64,000 nt of DNA from Methylocystis sp. B8 (GTDB lineage: Bacteria; Pseudomonadota; Alphaproteobacteria; Rhizobiales; Beijerinckiaceae), in contig NZ_VBTZ01000002.1 of NCBI RefSeq assembly GCF_005771425.1, positions 310,001 to 374,000 on the forward strand, read 5' to 3'. How positions within the stretch are numbered: position 1 is the first letter of the stretch; every line of letters starts with the position of its first letter. A model generated the notes under the pieces. It searched no databases. It saw only the letters and a program-made list of their open reading frames with translations, and was not told where the DNA came from. The translations under genes and the position numbers were made by a program. Below are positions 43,357-52,675 of this stretch, one piece after another.

Positions 43357-44124
43357 ATGTCCAACTTCGACCGCAACACCAGCTTCGGCTACGGGCGCGG
43401 GGTCGCGCGGCCGACAACGGCTGAGATCGACCAAGGCCTGCGCGCCTATATGCTCGGCGTATACAATTATATGACGCTTGGCCTGGGCGTGACGGGACTC
43501 GTCGCGCTCGGCACTTACATGCTCGCGGTGGCCAAGACGGCTCCGGGCGCCATCGCGCTGACCCCCTTCGGCCAGATGCTCTACACGACGCCCCTGCGCT
43601 GGGTGGTGATTCTGTCGCCGCTGGCGTTCGTTTTCTTCATCGGCGCCCGCGCGAACACGATTTCGGCCGCGACCGCCCGCAATCTCTTCATCGCTTTTGC
43701 GGCGGTGATGGGCTTGTCGATGTCGTCGCTTCTGCTCGTCTTCACCGGCGTTTCAGTCGCGCGCATCTTCTTTATCACGGCGGCCGCATTCGGCGGGCTG
43801 AGTCTCTATGGTTACATGACCCAGCGCGATCTTTCGGCCTTCGGCTCATTCCTCGTGATGGGCGTCTGGGGCCTGGTGATCGCCGGCCTCGTCAATCTGT
43901 TTCTGCAGTCGACCGGTCTGCAGTTCGCGCTGTCGATCATTGCGGTTCTGGTCTTCGCCGGCCTGACCGCCTGGGACACGCAGAACATCAAGGACATGTA
44001 TTACGCGGGCGACGGCTATGAAGTCGCCCAGAAGAAGAGCGTATTTGGCGCGCTCTCCCTCTATCTGGACTTCATCAACATGTTCCAGTCGCTGCTGTTC
44101 CTCTTCGGCCAGCGCAACGACTAA
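43357..44124 (+). CDS. Bax inhibitor-1 (BI-1)/YccA family membrane protein
   Basis: The 255-residue product has seven predicted membrane helices and starts at an ATG after AGAGGA. The C-terminal half carries the BI-1 signature, TAWDTQNIKDMYYAGDG, with acidic residues linked to Ca2+ leak in related proteins. Bacterial members affect membrane protein quality control (YccA inhibits FtsH) or ion homeostasis. It is a monocistronic gene ending in a strong terminator. Confidence 0.9.
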   Translation: MSNFDRNTSFGYGRGVARPTTAEIDQGLRAYMLGVYNYMTLGLGVTGLVALGTYMLAVAKTAPGAIALTPFGQMLYTTPLRWVVILSPLAFVFFIGARANTISAATARNLFIAFAAVMGLSMSSLLLVFTGVSVARIFFITAAAFGGLSLYGYMTQRDLSAFGSFLVMGVWGLVIAGLVNLFLQSTGLQFALSIIAVLVFAGLTAWDTQNIKDMYYAGDGYEVAQKKSVFGALSLYLDFINMFQSLLFLFGQRND

Positions 44125-44141
44125 AAGTCTGCGAAACCCGA

Positions 44142-44169
44142 TAAAAGCCCCGCTGCGGCGGGGCTTTTT
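44142..44169 (+). terminator. Rho-independent terminator after the BI-1 gene
   Basis: An AGCCCCGC / GCGGGGCT stem with a 3-base loop is preceded by A-residues and followed by a T-run, about 18 bases after the stop codon. It is a textbook intrinsic terminator. Confidence 0.88.
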
Positions 44170-44241
44170 CTTGTCCGCGAACCTTTGCGCGCCGGCTCGC
44201 CTGTGGCACAAGGCTGCAAGCAATATGGCAGAGGATCCTTA

Positions 44242-44970
44242 ATGGCGAATGTCACGTTCCCGGCGGCTGCGGCGGCGGGACTACTGTCTTTCCTTTCTCC
44301 CTGCGTGCTGCCTCTGGTGCCGCCCTATCTGACCTATCTCGCCGGCGTCAGCATGGAGGACCTCGAGATCGAAACGCGCTCCGCGGCGCGGCGCGACATT
44401 CTCCTCTCGTCCATCCTGTTCGTTTTTGGCTTCACGACGGTTTTCGTCGCGCTCGGCGCGACGGCCAGCGCGTTCGGCGCCGTGCTGCGCGCCAACCTTC
44501 ACATTCTGTCCTGGGTCGCCGGCGCGATCATCATTTTGATGGGGCTGCACTTCATCGGCCTGCTGAAGGTTAGCCTGCTCTATCGCGAGAAGCGCGCCGA
44601 GATTACGAAGCCGATGGGACTTTTCGGCTCCTACGTCATGGGGCTTGCTTTCGCCTTCGGCTGGACGCCGTGCATCGGGCCGATCCTCGCCGCGATCCTT
44701 GCAGTCGCGGGAACGCAAGAGACCGTGCCGCTAGGGGCCGCCCTGCTCGCGACCTATTCGCTCGGATTGGGCCTTCCCTTCATCGGCGCTGGACTGGCGC
44801 TCAGCCGTTTCCTCGCCTTCGTCGCGCGTTTTAGGCGCCATTTCGGCAAGGTCGAAAAGGTCGTCGGCGCGCTGCTCGTCTTCACCGGCGTCGCATTCCT
44901 CACGGGTGGCGTGCAGGAGATGTCCTATTGGCTACTGGAGCTGTTTCCGGGCCTCGCCAAGCTCGGATAG
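44242..44970 (+). CDS. ccdA: Cytochrome c biogenesis / thiol-transfer membrane protein, CcdA family
   Basis: The 242-residue inner-membrane protein has six helices and starts at an ATG after GAGGA. The two membrane cysteines of the family are in LSPCVLPL (about 21) and GWTPCIGP (about 140). These pass reducing equivalents from cytoplasmic thioredoxin to periplasmic acceptors for cytochrome c maturation or disulfide reduction. No dedicated thioredoxin-like partner is adjacent. The next gene overlaps its 3' end. Confidence 0.9.
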   Translation: MANVTFPAAAAAGLLSFLSPCVLPLVPPYLTYLAGVSMEDLEIETRSAARRDILLSSILFVFGFTTVFVALGATASAFGAVLRANLHILSWVAGAIIILMGLHFIGLLKVSLLYREKRAEITKPMGLFGSYVMGLAFAFGWTPCIGPILAAILAVAGTQETVPLGAALLATYSLGLGLPFIGAGLALSRFLAFVARFRRHFGKVEKVVGALLVFTGVAFLTGGVQEMSYWLLELFPGLAKLG

Positions 44971-46145
44971 AAGCGCCGCAAAACCCGCTCTATGACGAGC
45001 ATCGGCTGCCGGAGATCGACCGGCTGCGCGGACTCGTTATGGTTCTCATGGCGCTCGACCACATGCGCGATTTCTTCGACGCAGACGCAATACGCTTCTC
45101 GCCGACAGATCTCGATCACACCTATCCCTTTCTCTTCTTCACGCGCTTCATCACGCATTTTTGCGCGCCGACTTTCACCCTGCTTGCGGGCGTGGGCGCC
45201 TATCTCTATGGCGTGAAAGTCAAAGACGCTGCGGCGCTGTCGCGATTTCTCGCCGTTCGCGGCTTGTGGCTGATCTTTCTGGAAGCCGTCGTCATAAGTC
45301 CGATCTGGACCATGGGCTCCGGACGCATAGGACTTGGGACGCTCTGGGCTATCGGCTGCGGATTGTTGGCGCTCGCGGCGCTCTCGCGCTTTTCGCCGCG
45401 GACCGCGCTTCTTTTCGGAGTCGCGATCGTCTTCGGCCATAACCTCCTCGACGGAATTCACGCCGCCGAACTTGGCGCCTTCGGGCCCTGGTGGAGCCTG
45501 TTGCATGAGCCCGGCAAACTGCCGCTCGGCGCGCCAGGTGGCGTATACTATCCCGCGCTTCCGTGGATCGGAGTCGCGGCTATCGGCTACGGGATCGGTC
45601 CGCTGTTCCTGGAGCCGGCGCCGCGGCGCGACCGCACGCTTTATTTTGTCGGCGGCGCCGCGCTGGCGCTTTTCGCCTTGTTGCGTCTCTCGAACCTTTA
45701 CGGAGATCCGCGTCCTTGGAACGCGCAGAACGATGCGACATTCACTCTGCTCTCTTTCCTCAACGTCACAAAATATCCGCCGTCGCTTCTTTATCTTCTG
45801 GTGACGCTTGGGGGCGCGGCGTTGGCGCTGCCCGCGCTGGAATGGGCGAAGGGTTGGGTCGGGTCCGCGTTAACGGTCTTCGGTCGCACGCCGCTGTTTT
45901 TCTATGTCCTGCATCTCTATGTTGACGTTGCAGCGGCGCTGGCCTTCGCTATGGCGGGAGGCTATTCGCTGGCTGACATCGCGCGCTTCGCGAAAGCCGG
46001 AGGCCCTCCACCCGACTTCGGCGCTGGGCTCGCAGGCGCATACGCCGCTTGGGCCTTGATTGTATTGGCGCTTTACCCACTTTGTCGCTGGTTCGCGCGC
46101 ATTAAGCGGCAGCGTCGCGATCTCTGGTGGCTGAGCTATCTTTGA
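44928..46145 (+). CDS. DUF1624/heparan-alpha-glucosaminide acetyltransferase-like membrane protein
   Basis: The 405-residue product has about ten membrane helices. The start is unclear: no ATG is available before the conserved RLRGLVMVLMALDHMRDFF, and a TTG at 44928 follows AGGAG at 8 bases, giving a 43-base overlap with ccdA. The Arg-Gly and His-Met positions match the family's N-terminal signature. Family members transfer acyl groups across membranes, but the bacterial substrate is unknown. Overlap indicates cotranscription with ccdA. Confidence 0.8.
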   Translation: MATGAVSGPRQARIEAPQNPLYDEHRLPEIDRLRGLVMVLMALDHMRDFFDADAIRFSPTDLDHTYPFLFFTRFITHFCAPTFTLLAGVGAYLYGVKVKDAAALSRFLAVRGLWLIFLEAVVISPIWTMGSGRIGLGTLWAIGCGLLALAALSRFSPRTALLFGVAIVFGHNLLDGIHAAELGAFGPWWSLLHEPGKLPLGAPGGVYYPALPWIGVAAIGYGIGPLFLEPAPRRDRTLYFVGGAALALFALLRLSNLYGDPRPWNAQNDATFTLLSFLNVTKYPPSLLYLLVTLGGAALALPALEWAKGWVGSALTVFGRTPLFFYVLHLYVDVAAALAFAMAGGYSLADIARFAKAGGPPPDFGAGLAGAYAAWALIVLALYPLCRWFARIKRQRRDLWWLSYL

Positions 46146-46300
46146 CCGCCGTCGCGGCATATTGCCGCATGGGGTCGCGATTAAGGTTTCGACGCGAGCC
46201 GCCTTGGTGGTCGCGCGGCGCGCTTGTATAGAGGAACCCGACCAAAGAGCGCCGGTTCCCGCGCGTGTGAGGTCTTGTCGCCAGAAGGCGGGAAAAAAGA

Positions 46301-48919
46301 ATGCTCGAAAAGCTGGTCGCCTTGTGTCTCCGCTGGCCGTGGACAGTGGTTCTGCTCACTCTCGGTCTGATGGCGGGGGGCGTATATTTCACCGTCGAGC
46401 GATTCACGATCAACACCGAGACCGGCGATCTTTTCTCGCCGGATATCGCATGGCGCAAGAACGAGGCGGCGCTTTACAAAGCTTTTCCTGAACTTCTCGA
46501 CGTCATCGTCGTCGTCATCGACGCGAAGACAGGGGAAGAGGCGAGCGACGCCGCCAACCGTCTCAACGACGCCTTGCAAGGCCAGCCGCTCCTCTCGCGC
46601 GTTTGGCGCCCGGACGAACACGAATATTTCCGCAAGAACGGCCTATTGTTCCTGCCCGTCTCGGACATTGAAAAACATGTCGGCGTGATGATCGGTCAGC
46701 GCGACGTTCTGCAACCGCTTGCCGAAGATCCAAGTTTGCGCGGCCTGTCGAATGTGCTCGTCGGCAACTTCAAATCCGCCTCCGGCAGCGAACGCGCCAT
46801 GAAAATGTACATTGGGGGCGTCGAAGATTTTTCCTCGGCGATAGAGCAGGCGCTTGCGGGAAAAAAGGCGGAGATCGACTGGGGCAAGCTGCTGGCCTCT
46901 GGCGGAAGCACGCCTGCGGCGCCGGAACTCGACAAACGCCGTATCGTTATCGCCAAACCGATCGTCGACTATTCCGATCTGCAGCCGGGTGGCGATGCGA
47001 TAAAGCTGGTGCGAAAGACGGCCGCGGACCTGCATCTTGATGAAGAGCACGGAATCAAGCTGCGCCTGACCGGTCAGATCCCGCTCGCCGACGACGAATT
47101 CGCCACCATCTCGGAAAACATGGCGTTGAACACCACGGGCACGCTCGCCGTGGTCACGCTCATTTTGTTCGCCGCGCTTCGTTCGCCTAAGCTCATTCTC
47201 GCCGTTCTCATCACCCTGCTCGCCGGTCTCGCCATTACGTCGGGGCTCGGCGTTTTGATGATCGGCCGTTTCAATCTGATCTCAGTCGCCTTCGCCGCGC
47301 TGTTCATCGGGCTTGGCGTGGACTTCGGCATTCAGTTCGCGACCCGCTATCGCGAAGAACGGCACAATGACGACGACCTAGAGCGCTCGCTGCTCTCGGC
47401 GACCCGCGGCATCGGAAGTTCGCTTACTCTCGCCGCCGTGTCGCTGCTTGCGGGCTTCTTCTGCTTTCTGCCGACGTCGTTCAGCGGCGTGTCCGAACTC
47501 GGATTGATCGCGGGCGTCGGCATGATCGTCGCCTATATCGCGACCCTCACTTTCCTTCCGGCGGCGATCAAATTGCTGCGCCCCCGCGCCGAACATGTGC
47601 CGATCGCGACCGCCTCGCTCGCCTCAGTCGACCATTGGATCGCGCATCACCGCGTATTCGTGCTGATCGCCACGGCAATCGTCGTGCTTGCCGGCATGCC
47701 TGCGCTGATGCATCTGACCTTCGATTCCAATCCGATGAATCTGCGCGATCAAAAGGTCGAATCGGTCGCGACCTTCCTCGATCTCTCCAAGGATCCCAAA
47801 ACCGCGCCGAATAAGATCGAGGTGCTAGCGCCGTCTCTCGACGCTGCGCGCGAATTGGAAAAAAGGATCGCGTCGCTGCCAGAAGTCGATCACGTCGACT
47901 CAATCGATTCCTTGATCCCCAAGGAACAGGACGACAAGCTTCCTCTTGTAGACATGGCCGTGTCGCAATTGCGCGGCGTAATAGACCCCAAAATGAAACC
48001 GCCGCCGAGCGACGCCGAGACCGTGAAAGCGCTGACCAATGCCGCTAAGGCGCTGCGCCGGGCGACGGCAAAGAAGCCAGTTCCGGCTGTGACGCGCTTC
48101 GCAAATGATCTGGACGCGCTTGCGAAAGCGAGCCCCGAGACGCGCGCAGAAGCCCGACAGGCGGTGTTCGGCGGCTTTGACAAAATGCTCGTCGAAATTC
48201 GTCAGGCGCTGCAGGCGCAACGCGTGACGATCGACACTTTGCCGCAAGATTTGCGTCATGACTGGATTTCGGACACCGGCATGGTGCGCGTCGAGGTGAC
48301 GCCGAAAGGCGACAGCAACGATCGCGTGATCATGACCAAATTCGCTGAGGCGATTCAGGCGATCGCACCGGACGCCAGCGGTCCGCCGGTCATCGTGTCG
48401 GAAGCGCAAAAGACCATCACGCGCGCTTTTCTCGAAGCCGGACTTTACGCCTTCATCGCCATCTTTATCATCTTGGCGGTGGCGCTGCGCAATCCGATCG
48501 ACGTCGCCCTAACCTTGGGTCCGCTTGTACTGGCGGGCATTATGAGCCTGCAGGCCGCCGATTTGCTTGGCATGTCGCTCAATTTTGCGAACATCATTGC
48601 GCTGCCGCTGATGTTTGGCGTCGGCGTCGCCTTCCACATCTATTACGTCATCGCGTGGCGGAAGGGCGTCGTCGACATGTTGGCGTCGAGTCTGACGCGC
48701 GCGATCTTTTTCAGTTCGCTGACGACGGGCACCGCCTTCGGCAGCTTGATTTTATCAAGTCATCCTGGAACGGCGAGCATGGGACAACTTCTCGCCATTT
48801 CGCTGTTCTTCACATTGCTCGCCGCGTTCATTATCGTGCCGGCGTTTCTTGGACCGCCGCGCGCGCCGGTAGAAGAAGATACGCGCGAACCGCTAGGGGA
48901 CGCGCACGACATGGCTTGA
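46301..48919 (+). CDS. hpnN: Hopanoid transporter HpnN (RND superfamily)
   Basis: The 872-residue RND protein has two six-helix MMPL-type bundles and two large periplasmic loops. HpnN moves hopanoids from the inner to the outer membrane in alphaproteobacteria such as Rhodopseudomonas. The N-terminal FTINTETGDLFSPDIAWRKNE block and the LPEVDHVDSIDSLIP segment match that family rather than drug exporters. No shc or other hpn gene is adjacent. Confidence 0.88.
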   Translation: MLEKLVALCLRWPWTVVLLTLGLMAGGVYFTVERFTINTETGDLFSPDIAWRKNEAALYKAFPELLDVIVVVIDAKTGEEASDAANRLNDALQGQPLLSRVWRPDEHEYFRKNGLLFLPVSDIEKHVGVMIGQRDVLQPLAEDPSLRGLSNVLVGNFKSASGSERAMKMYIGGVEDFSSAIEQALAGKKAEIDWGKLLASGGSTPAAPELDKRRIVIAKPIVDYSDLQPGGDAIKLVRKTAADLHLDEEHGIKLRLTGQIPLADDEFATISENMALNTTGTLAVVTLILFAALRSPKLILAVLITLLAGLAITSGLGVLMIGRFNLISVAFAALFIGLGVDFGIQFATRYREERHNDDDLERSLLSATRGIGSSLTLAAVSLLAGFFCFLPTSFSGVSELGLIAGVGMIVAYIATLTFLPAAIKLLRPRAEHVPIATASLASVDHWIAHHRVFVLIATAIVVLAGMPALMHLTFDSNPMNLRDQKVESVATFLDLSKDPKTAPNKIEVLAPSLDAARELEKRIASLPEVDHVDSIDSLIPKEQDDKLPLVDMAVSQLRGVIDPKMKPPPSDAETVKALTNAAKALRRATAKKPVPAVTRFANDLDALAKASPETRAEARQAVFGGFDKMLVEIRQALQAQRVTIDTLPQDLRHDWISDTGMVRVEVTPKGDSNDRVIMTKFAEAIQAIAPDASGPPVIVSEAQKTITRAFLEAGLYAFIAIFIILAVALRNPIDVALTLGPLVLAGIMSLQAADLLGMSLNFANIIALPLMFGVGVAFHIYYVIAWRKGVVDMLASSLTRAIFFSSLTTGTAFGSLILSSHPGTASMGQLLAISLFFTLLAAFIIVPAFLGPPRAPVEEDTREPLGDAHDMA

Positions 48920-48991
48920 CGGAGTCAGCGTTCCGCCCTCCGCTAGCCTGAGCGAATCGCATCCATCGCAACCGAATAGAGGTCCGGCGTC

Positions 48992-49582
48992 ATGAGAAAA
49001 GCACTTCTACGCACCGCTATGGCGACGGCTCTCTGCGTCCCGACAGCGGCGAACGCTGTCGACGCCATTTACGGCGTATGGGTTCGCGAAGGGCATCCAG
49101 ACGACAAGCTGGAATTCTATGACTGCTCGGGGAAGCTTTGCGCCAAAGGAATCCTTCCGATGCCGGACGGCTCGCCGCCGCCGGAAGTCTTAAAGAACGC
49201 CGCCAAGACGACCAACAACAATTGGGAAGGCGAGATCGTCGACCCGGAAAGCGGCAAATCGTACATCGGGAAGATCAAGCTTGATAATCCCACGTCTCTG
49301 ACAATGACGGGCTGCCTCGTGGCCTTCCTCTGTCAAAGCGAGACCTGGACGAAGGTCTCCGGACCGACCAAACCAGCGGCTGACGCCAAGCCGCCGGCGC
49401 AAGAGCCCGCCGCTAAGACGGCCGCCCCACCGGCCAAGGAGCCCGCCGCTAAGACGGCGGCGCCAGAGACCAAGGAGCCCGCCGCCCATGAACCGGCCGC
49501 TAAGGAGGCGCCCAAGCCAGTCGCAAAGCCGGCAAAGCCGGCGAAAGCGAAGCCCGTCACGCCTCCTGCCGAGCCCGAGTGA
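48992..49582 (+). CDS. DUF2147 domain protein with Ala/Lys/Pro-rich repeat tail
   Basis: The 196-residue product has a signal peptide (to about 22, ANA), a DUF2147 domain (about 25-122; IYGVWVREG, CSGKLCAKG) with paired cysteines, and a tail of repeats of the EPAAKTAAP kind from about 130. The tail repeats may vary in number between strains. Location is periplasmic; function is unknown. Confidence 0.82.
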   Translation: MRKALLRTAMATALCVPTAANAVDAIYGVWVREGHPDDKLEFYDCSGKLCAKGILPMPDGSPPPEVLKNAAKTTNNNWEGEIVDPESGKSYIGKIKLDNPTSLTMTGCLVAFLCQSETWTKVSGPTKPAADAKPPAQEPAAKTAAPPAKEPAAKTAAPETKEPAAHEPAAKEAPKPVAKPAKPAKAKPVTPPAEPE

Positions 49583-49859
49583 GACCGCGATTCGCCTGAC
49601 CTTGAGCGCGGGCCTTAACGATACGTAACTTGACCCTCGCGCCGCGAAGCGCGAGCTTGAATTCACAGCTTTTCGCGCGTTGACGGCCAGCGCGCGTCTC
49701 CCCGCTGCGCTCCGGAACGCCTGCGACTCCACGCTTTCGCGTCGGATGGGCTTCGATGGATCGCAGAGACGCGGGCGACGGGCCTTCCAGGGCTCGCTCT
49801 CGGCGCTTAAGGAAGGGACGCTGGGGCCGTCGCGCGGCCCCTCCGGAGACGTCCGTTAC

Positions 49860-51416
49860 TTGACCGCCGCTCTGCCTCGCTCTTCTCGCCCGGCGCTGGC
49901 GGCCGCGATGCTCGCGGCGGCGCTCGCCGGTTGCGACCTCGAGTGGGATAAACCCGATCTATCGGCGCCGCCGCCAAAGCGCTTCATCGAGGCAAAACCG
50001 CATCCGCAGCCGCCTATTTCGGGGGGTCGGGACTTCGCCATCAAATTCGGCTCCACGGAGCTGACCCAGCTGGTCGAACGAGCGCTCGACGACAACCAGG
50101 ACCTTGCGGCCGCGATCGGCCGTATCACCGAGGCCGACGCCCAAGCGCGCATTTCGAGCTCAGCGCTCTTCCCAACAGTTAATATGACCGATATCGCCCG
50201 CTCGACGCGGGTTCCGGGCACGACGATCAACGTGGGGTCCTCGGGCACAGGCTTTAATCCTTCGACGTCAAGCACGGGCTCGACGTCGAACTTCGGATCC
50301 CAGCAGGCCTTCGACGCGCGCACTTTTGGTTTCTTCCAGCTTGCGCTGACAGCAAGCTACGAGATCGATTTTTGGGGTAAGAACGAGGACGCCTCAAAAG
50401 CGGCGCGCATACTCGCAAACGTTTCCCGCTTTGATCGAGACGTCGTCGAAATCTCGACCGTCGCCGCCGTGATGAACTCTTATTTCCAGGTGCTCACGGC
50501 GCAGGACCGGCTACGCATCGCCAACCAGAACGTCGCAATCGCGCAGCAGGTCATGGACGCCATCAACGCGCGGCTGGAGGTGGGAACGGCCACCGTGCTC
50601 GACACCTCACAGCAGGAAACGATACTTGCTCAACAACGCGCAACAATTCCTCCGCTCGAACAAACCCTGCGCCAAACGCGCAATACGCTCGCGGTGCTTC
50701 TTGGCCAGACGCCGGAAAGCATGACCATAAAGGGCGGGTCGCTGACCCGTCTAACGTTTCCCCATATTGCCCCAGGCCTGCCGTCCGAAGTGCTTCTGCG
50801 GCGCCCGGACGTGGCCGAGGCGGAAGCGCGACTGGCGTCTCAGGAATTTTCGGTTTTGCAGGCGCGGGCGGCCTTCTTCCCATCGATTACCTTGACAGGG
50901 CTTTACGGCTTTCAAAGCGCGCTGCTGTCGACGCTTATTTTGAGACCCGACGCCATCGCTTGGCAGATCGCCGGACAGCTCACGCAGCCGCTGTTCGACG
51001 GCTGGAACCTGCAAGGCCAGTATGACTGGCAGAAGGGCAGATATTCGGAACTCGCGGCGCTTTACCGCAAGCAGATCCTCACTGCTCTGTCCGATACTGA
51101 GAACGCGCTGATTGCAATACGCGAAACGGACCGCCAGATGAAGCTCTTAGCCGTCGCCGTGTCCGCAGCTCGGCGCGCCTTGGACGCTGCAGAGATTCGT
51201 ATGCGGGAAGGGACATTTGACATCGTGCAGCTGGCGCAGACGCAAACCAGTTATTTCCAGACGCAGGACCAGCTTGCCGTCGCGCGTCTCTCCCATTTTC
51301 AGGCGGCGACGAGCCTTTATCAGGCGCTTGGAGGCGGCTGGTCGCCCACAACCCGTGAAATCGAGATCGCCCGCTCCAACGCCGCTTATGAGGCCGACAG
51401 AGGACCATGGCCATGA
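49860..51416 (+). CDS. RND efflux outer-membrane lipoprotein (NodT/OprM family)
   Basis: TolC-like channel of a tripartite efflux pump. I place the start at a TTG (49860) after GGAGAC because it gives a normal lipoprotein signal peptide ending AAALAGC. In-frame starts at 49746 and 49680 would add up to 60 unusual residues. The 518-residue product has two OEP domains (about 90-300 and 310-500). The downstream adaptor gene starts inside its 3' end, so this opens a four-gene operon. Confidence 0.88.
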   Translation: MTAALPRSSRPALAAAMLAAALAGCDLEWDKPDLSAPPPKRFIEAKPHPQPPISGGRDFAIKFGSTELTQLVERALDDNQDLAAAIGRITEADAQARISSSALFPTVNMTDIARSTRVPGTTINVGSSGTGFNPSTSSTGSTSNFGSQQAFDARTFGFFQLALTASYEIDFWGKNEDASKAARILANVSRFDRDVVEISTVAAVMNSYFQVLTAQDRLRIANQNVAIAQQVMDAINARLEVGTATVLDTSQQETILAQQRATIPPLEQTLRQTRNTLAVLLGQTPESMTIKGGSLTRLTFPHIAPGLPSEVLLRRPDVAEAEARLASQEFSVLQARAAFFPSITLTGLYGFQSALLSTLILRPDAIAWQIAGQLTQPLFDGWNLQGQYDWQKGRYSELAALYRKQILTALSDTENALIAIRETDRQMKLLAVAVSAARRALDAAEIRMREGTFDIVQLAQTQTSYFQTQDQLAVARLSHFQAATSLYQALGGGWSPTTREIEIARSNAAYEADRGPWP

Positions 51417-52663
51417 CCGGCGCCAACCGAAGAGTTGCTCTTGCAGTGGGCGCACTCGCGCTAGTCGGCGCCTTGGCCTGGGCCTATCAGGCGGGCCAGA
51501 TCCCCGGCTTTGGCGCCAAAAACCAGGGCCCTGGCGTATCGCGTCCCAACGGACCGGGCAGCCAGGCCGTTACGGTGACCGCAGCAAAGGTGCGCCTCGA
51601 TGACGTGCCAGTGACCATCGACGCGGTCGGCACTGTTCAGGCGCTCAATACGGTAACGATTCGAACGCAGGTGGATGGGCGGCTGCTACGCCTCGCATTC
51701 GCCGAAGGCCAGGATGTTCGCAAGGGCGACATATTGGCTGAAATCGATCCGGCTCTCTATCAGGCGCAATATGATCAGGCCGTCGCAAAGAGGGCGCAGG
51801 ACGAGGCCAACCTCGCTAACGCCCGCGTCGATCTTGCGCGCTATGAAAAACTCGTCATCGGCAACTTCGCCTCCAAGCAGCAGCACGCCACGCAGAAGGC
51901 GACTGTCGCCCAACTTGAAGCGCTGGTGCGCGCCGATCAGGCCGCGATTGAAAACGCGAAGACGACGCTCGACTACGCGACGATCCGCTCGCCGATCGAC
52001 GGCCGAGTCGGCATTCGTCTCGTAGATGTCGGGAACATTCTGCACACGTCCGATGCAACCGGCATTGTCGTCATTACCCAACTCAAGCCGATCTATGTGG
52101 TGTTCACCTTGCCCCAGCAGGCGCTGCCCGCGGTGCAGAAGGCGCAAGCTCAGGGAAAGGCTAAGGTCTCGGCGCTCGGTCCAGACAACGCCACCCCGAT
52201 TGAAACCGGAGAGCTGAGCGTTATCGACAACCAGATCGATCAGCAAACGGGCACGGTGCGCCTGAAGGCGACTTTTGCAAATCCCAAGCTATCGCTTTGG
52301 CCAGGCCAATTCGTCAATGTGCGGCTGATGCTCGATACGCTGAAGAACGTTGTCGTTGCGCCGAGTCCCGCCGTCCAGCGCGGACCGAGCGGCGCATTCG
52401 TTTATGTGCTGGGGCCGGATGACATTGCAACAATGCGTGAGGTGACGACAGGCCGACAGGATGAGAAAATCGCGGTCATCACTTCGGGGCTTAAGCCTGG
52501 CGAAGTGGTGATTACGAGCGGCTTCTCGCGACTGTCGGAGGGCGCAAAGGCGAAAGTTATGAATACGCCGACGGCTGCAGGCGCCGAGAATGTTGGCGCC
52601 ACCGGGGGCGAAGAAGAGCGTCGCGAACGCGGCGCGCGAAGCGGCGACGCGCGTGCGAGGTGA
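51407..52663 (+). CDS. mdtA: RND efflux periplasmic adaptor (MdtA-like)
   Basis: The 418-residue membrane-fusion protein overlaps the outer-membrane gene by 10 bases. An N-terminal anchor (about 8-22) precedes a split barrel-sandwich/lipoyl domain, a helical hairpin (about 110-175, QAKRAQDEANLANARVDLARYE style) and a beta-barrel plus membrane-proximal domain. The C-terminus is charged and low-complexity. The layout matches MdtA of MdtABC. Confidence 0.9.
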   Translation: MAMTGANRRVALAVGALALVGALAWAYQAGQIPGFGAKNQGPGVSRPNGPGSQAVTVTAAKVRLDDVPVTIDAVGTVQALNTVTIRTQVDGRLLRLAFAEGQDVRKGDILAEIDPALYQAQYDQAVAKRAQDEANLANARVDLARYEKLVIGNFASKQQHATQKATVAQLEALVRADQAAIENAKTTLDYATIRSPIDGRVGIRLVDVGNILHTSDATGIVVITQLKPIYVVFTLPQQALPAVQKAQAQGKAKVSALGPDNATPIETGELSVIDNQIDQQTGTVRLKATFANPKLSLWPGQFVNVRLMLDTLKNVVVAPSPAVQRGPSGAFVYVLGPDDIATMREVTTGRQDEKIAVITSGLKPGEVVITSGFSRLSEGAKAKVMNTPTAAGAENVGATGGEEERRERGARSGDARAR

Positions 52664-52675
52664 TCGAACGTAAAG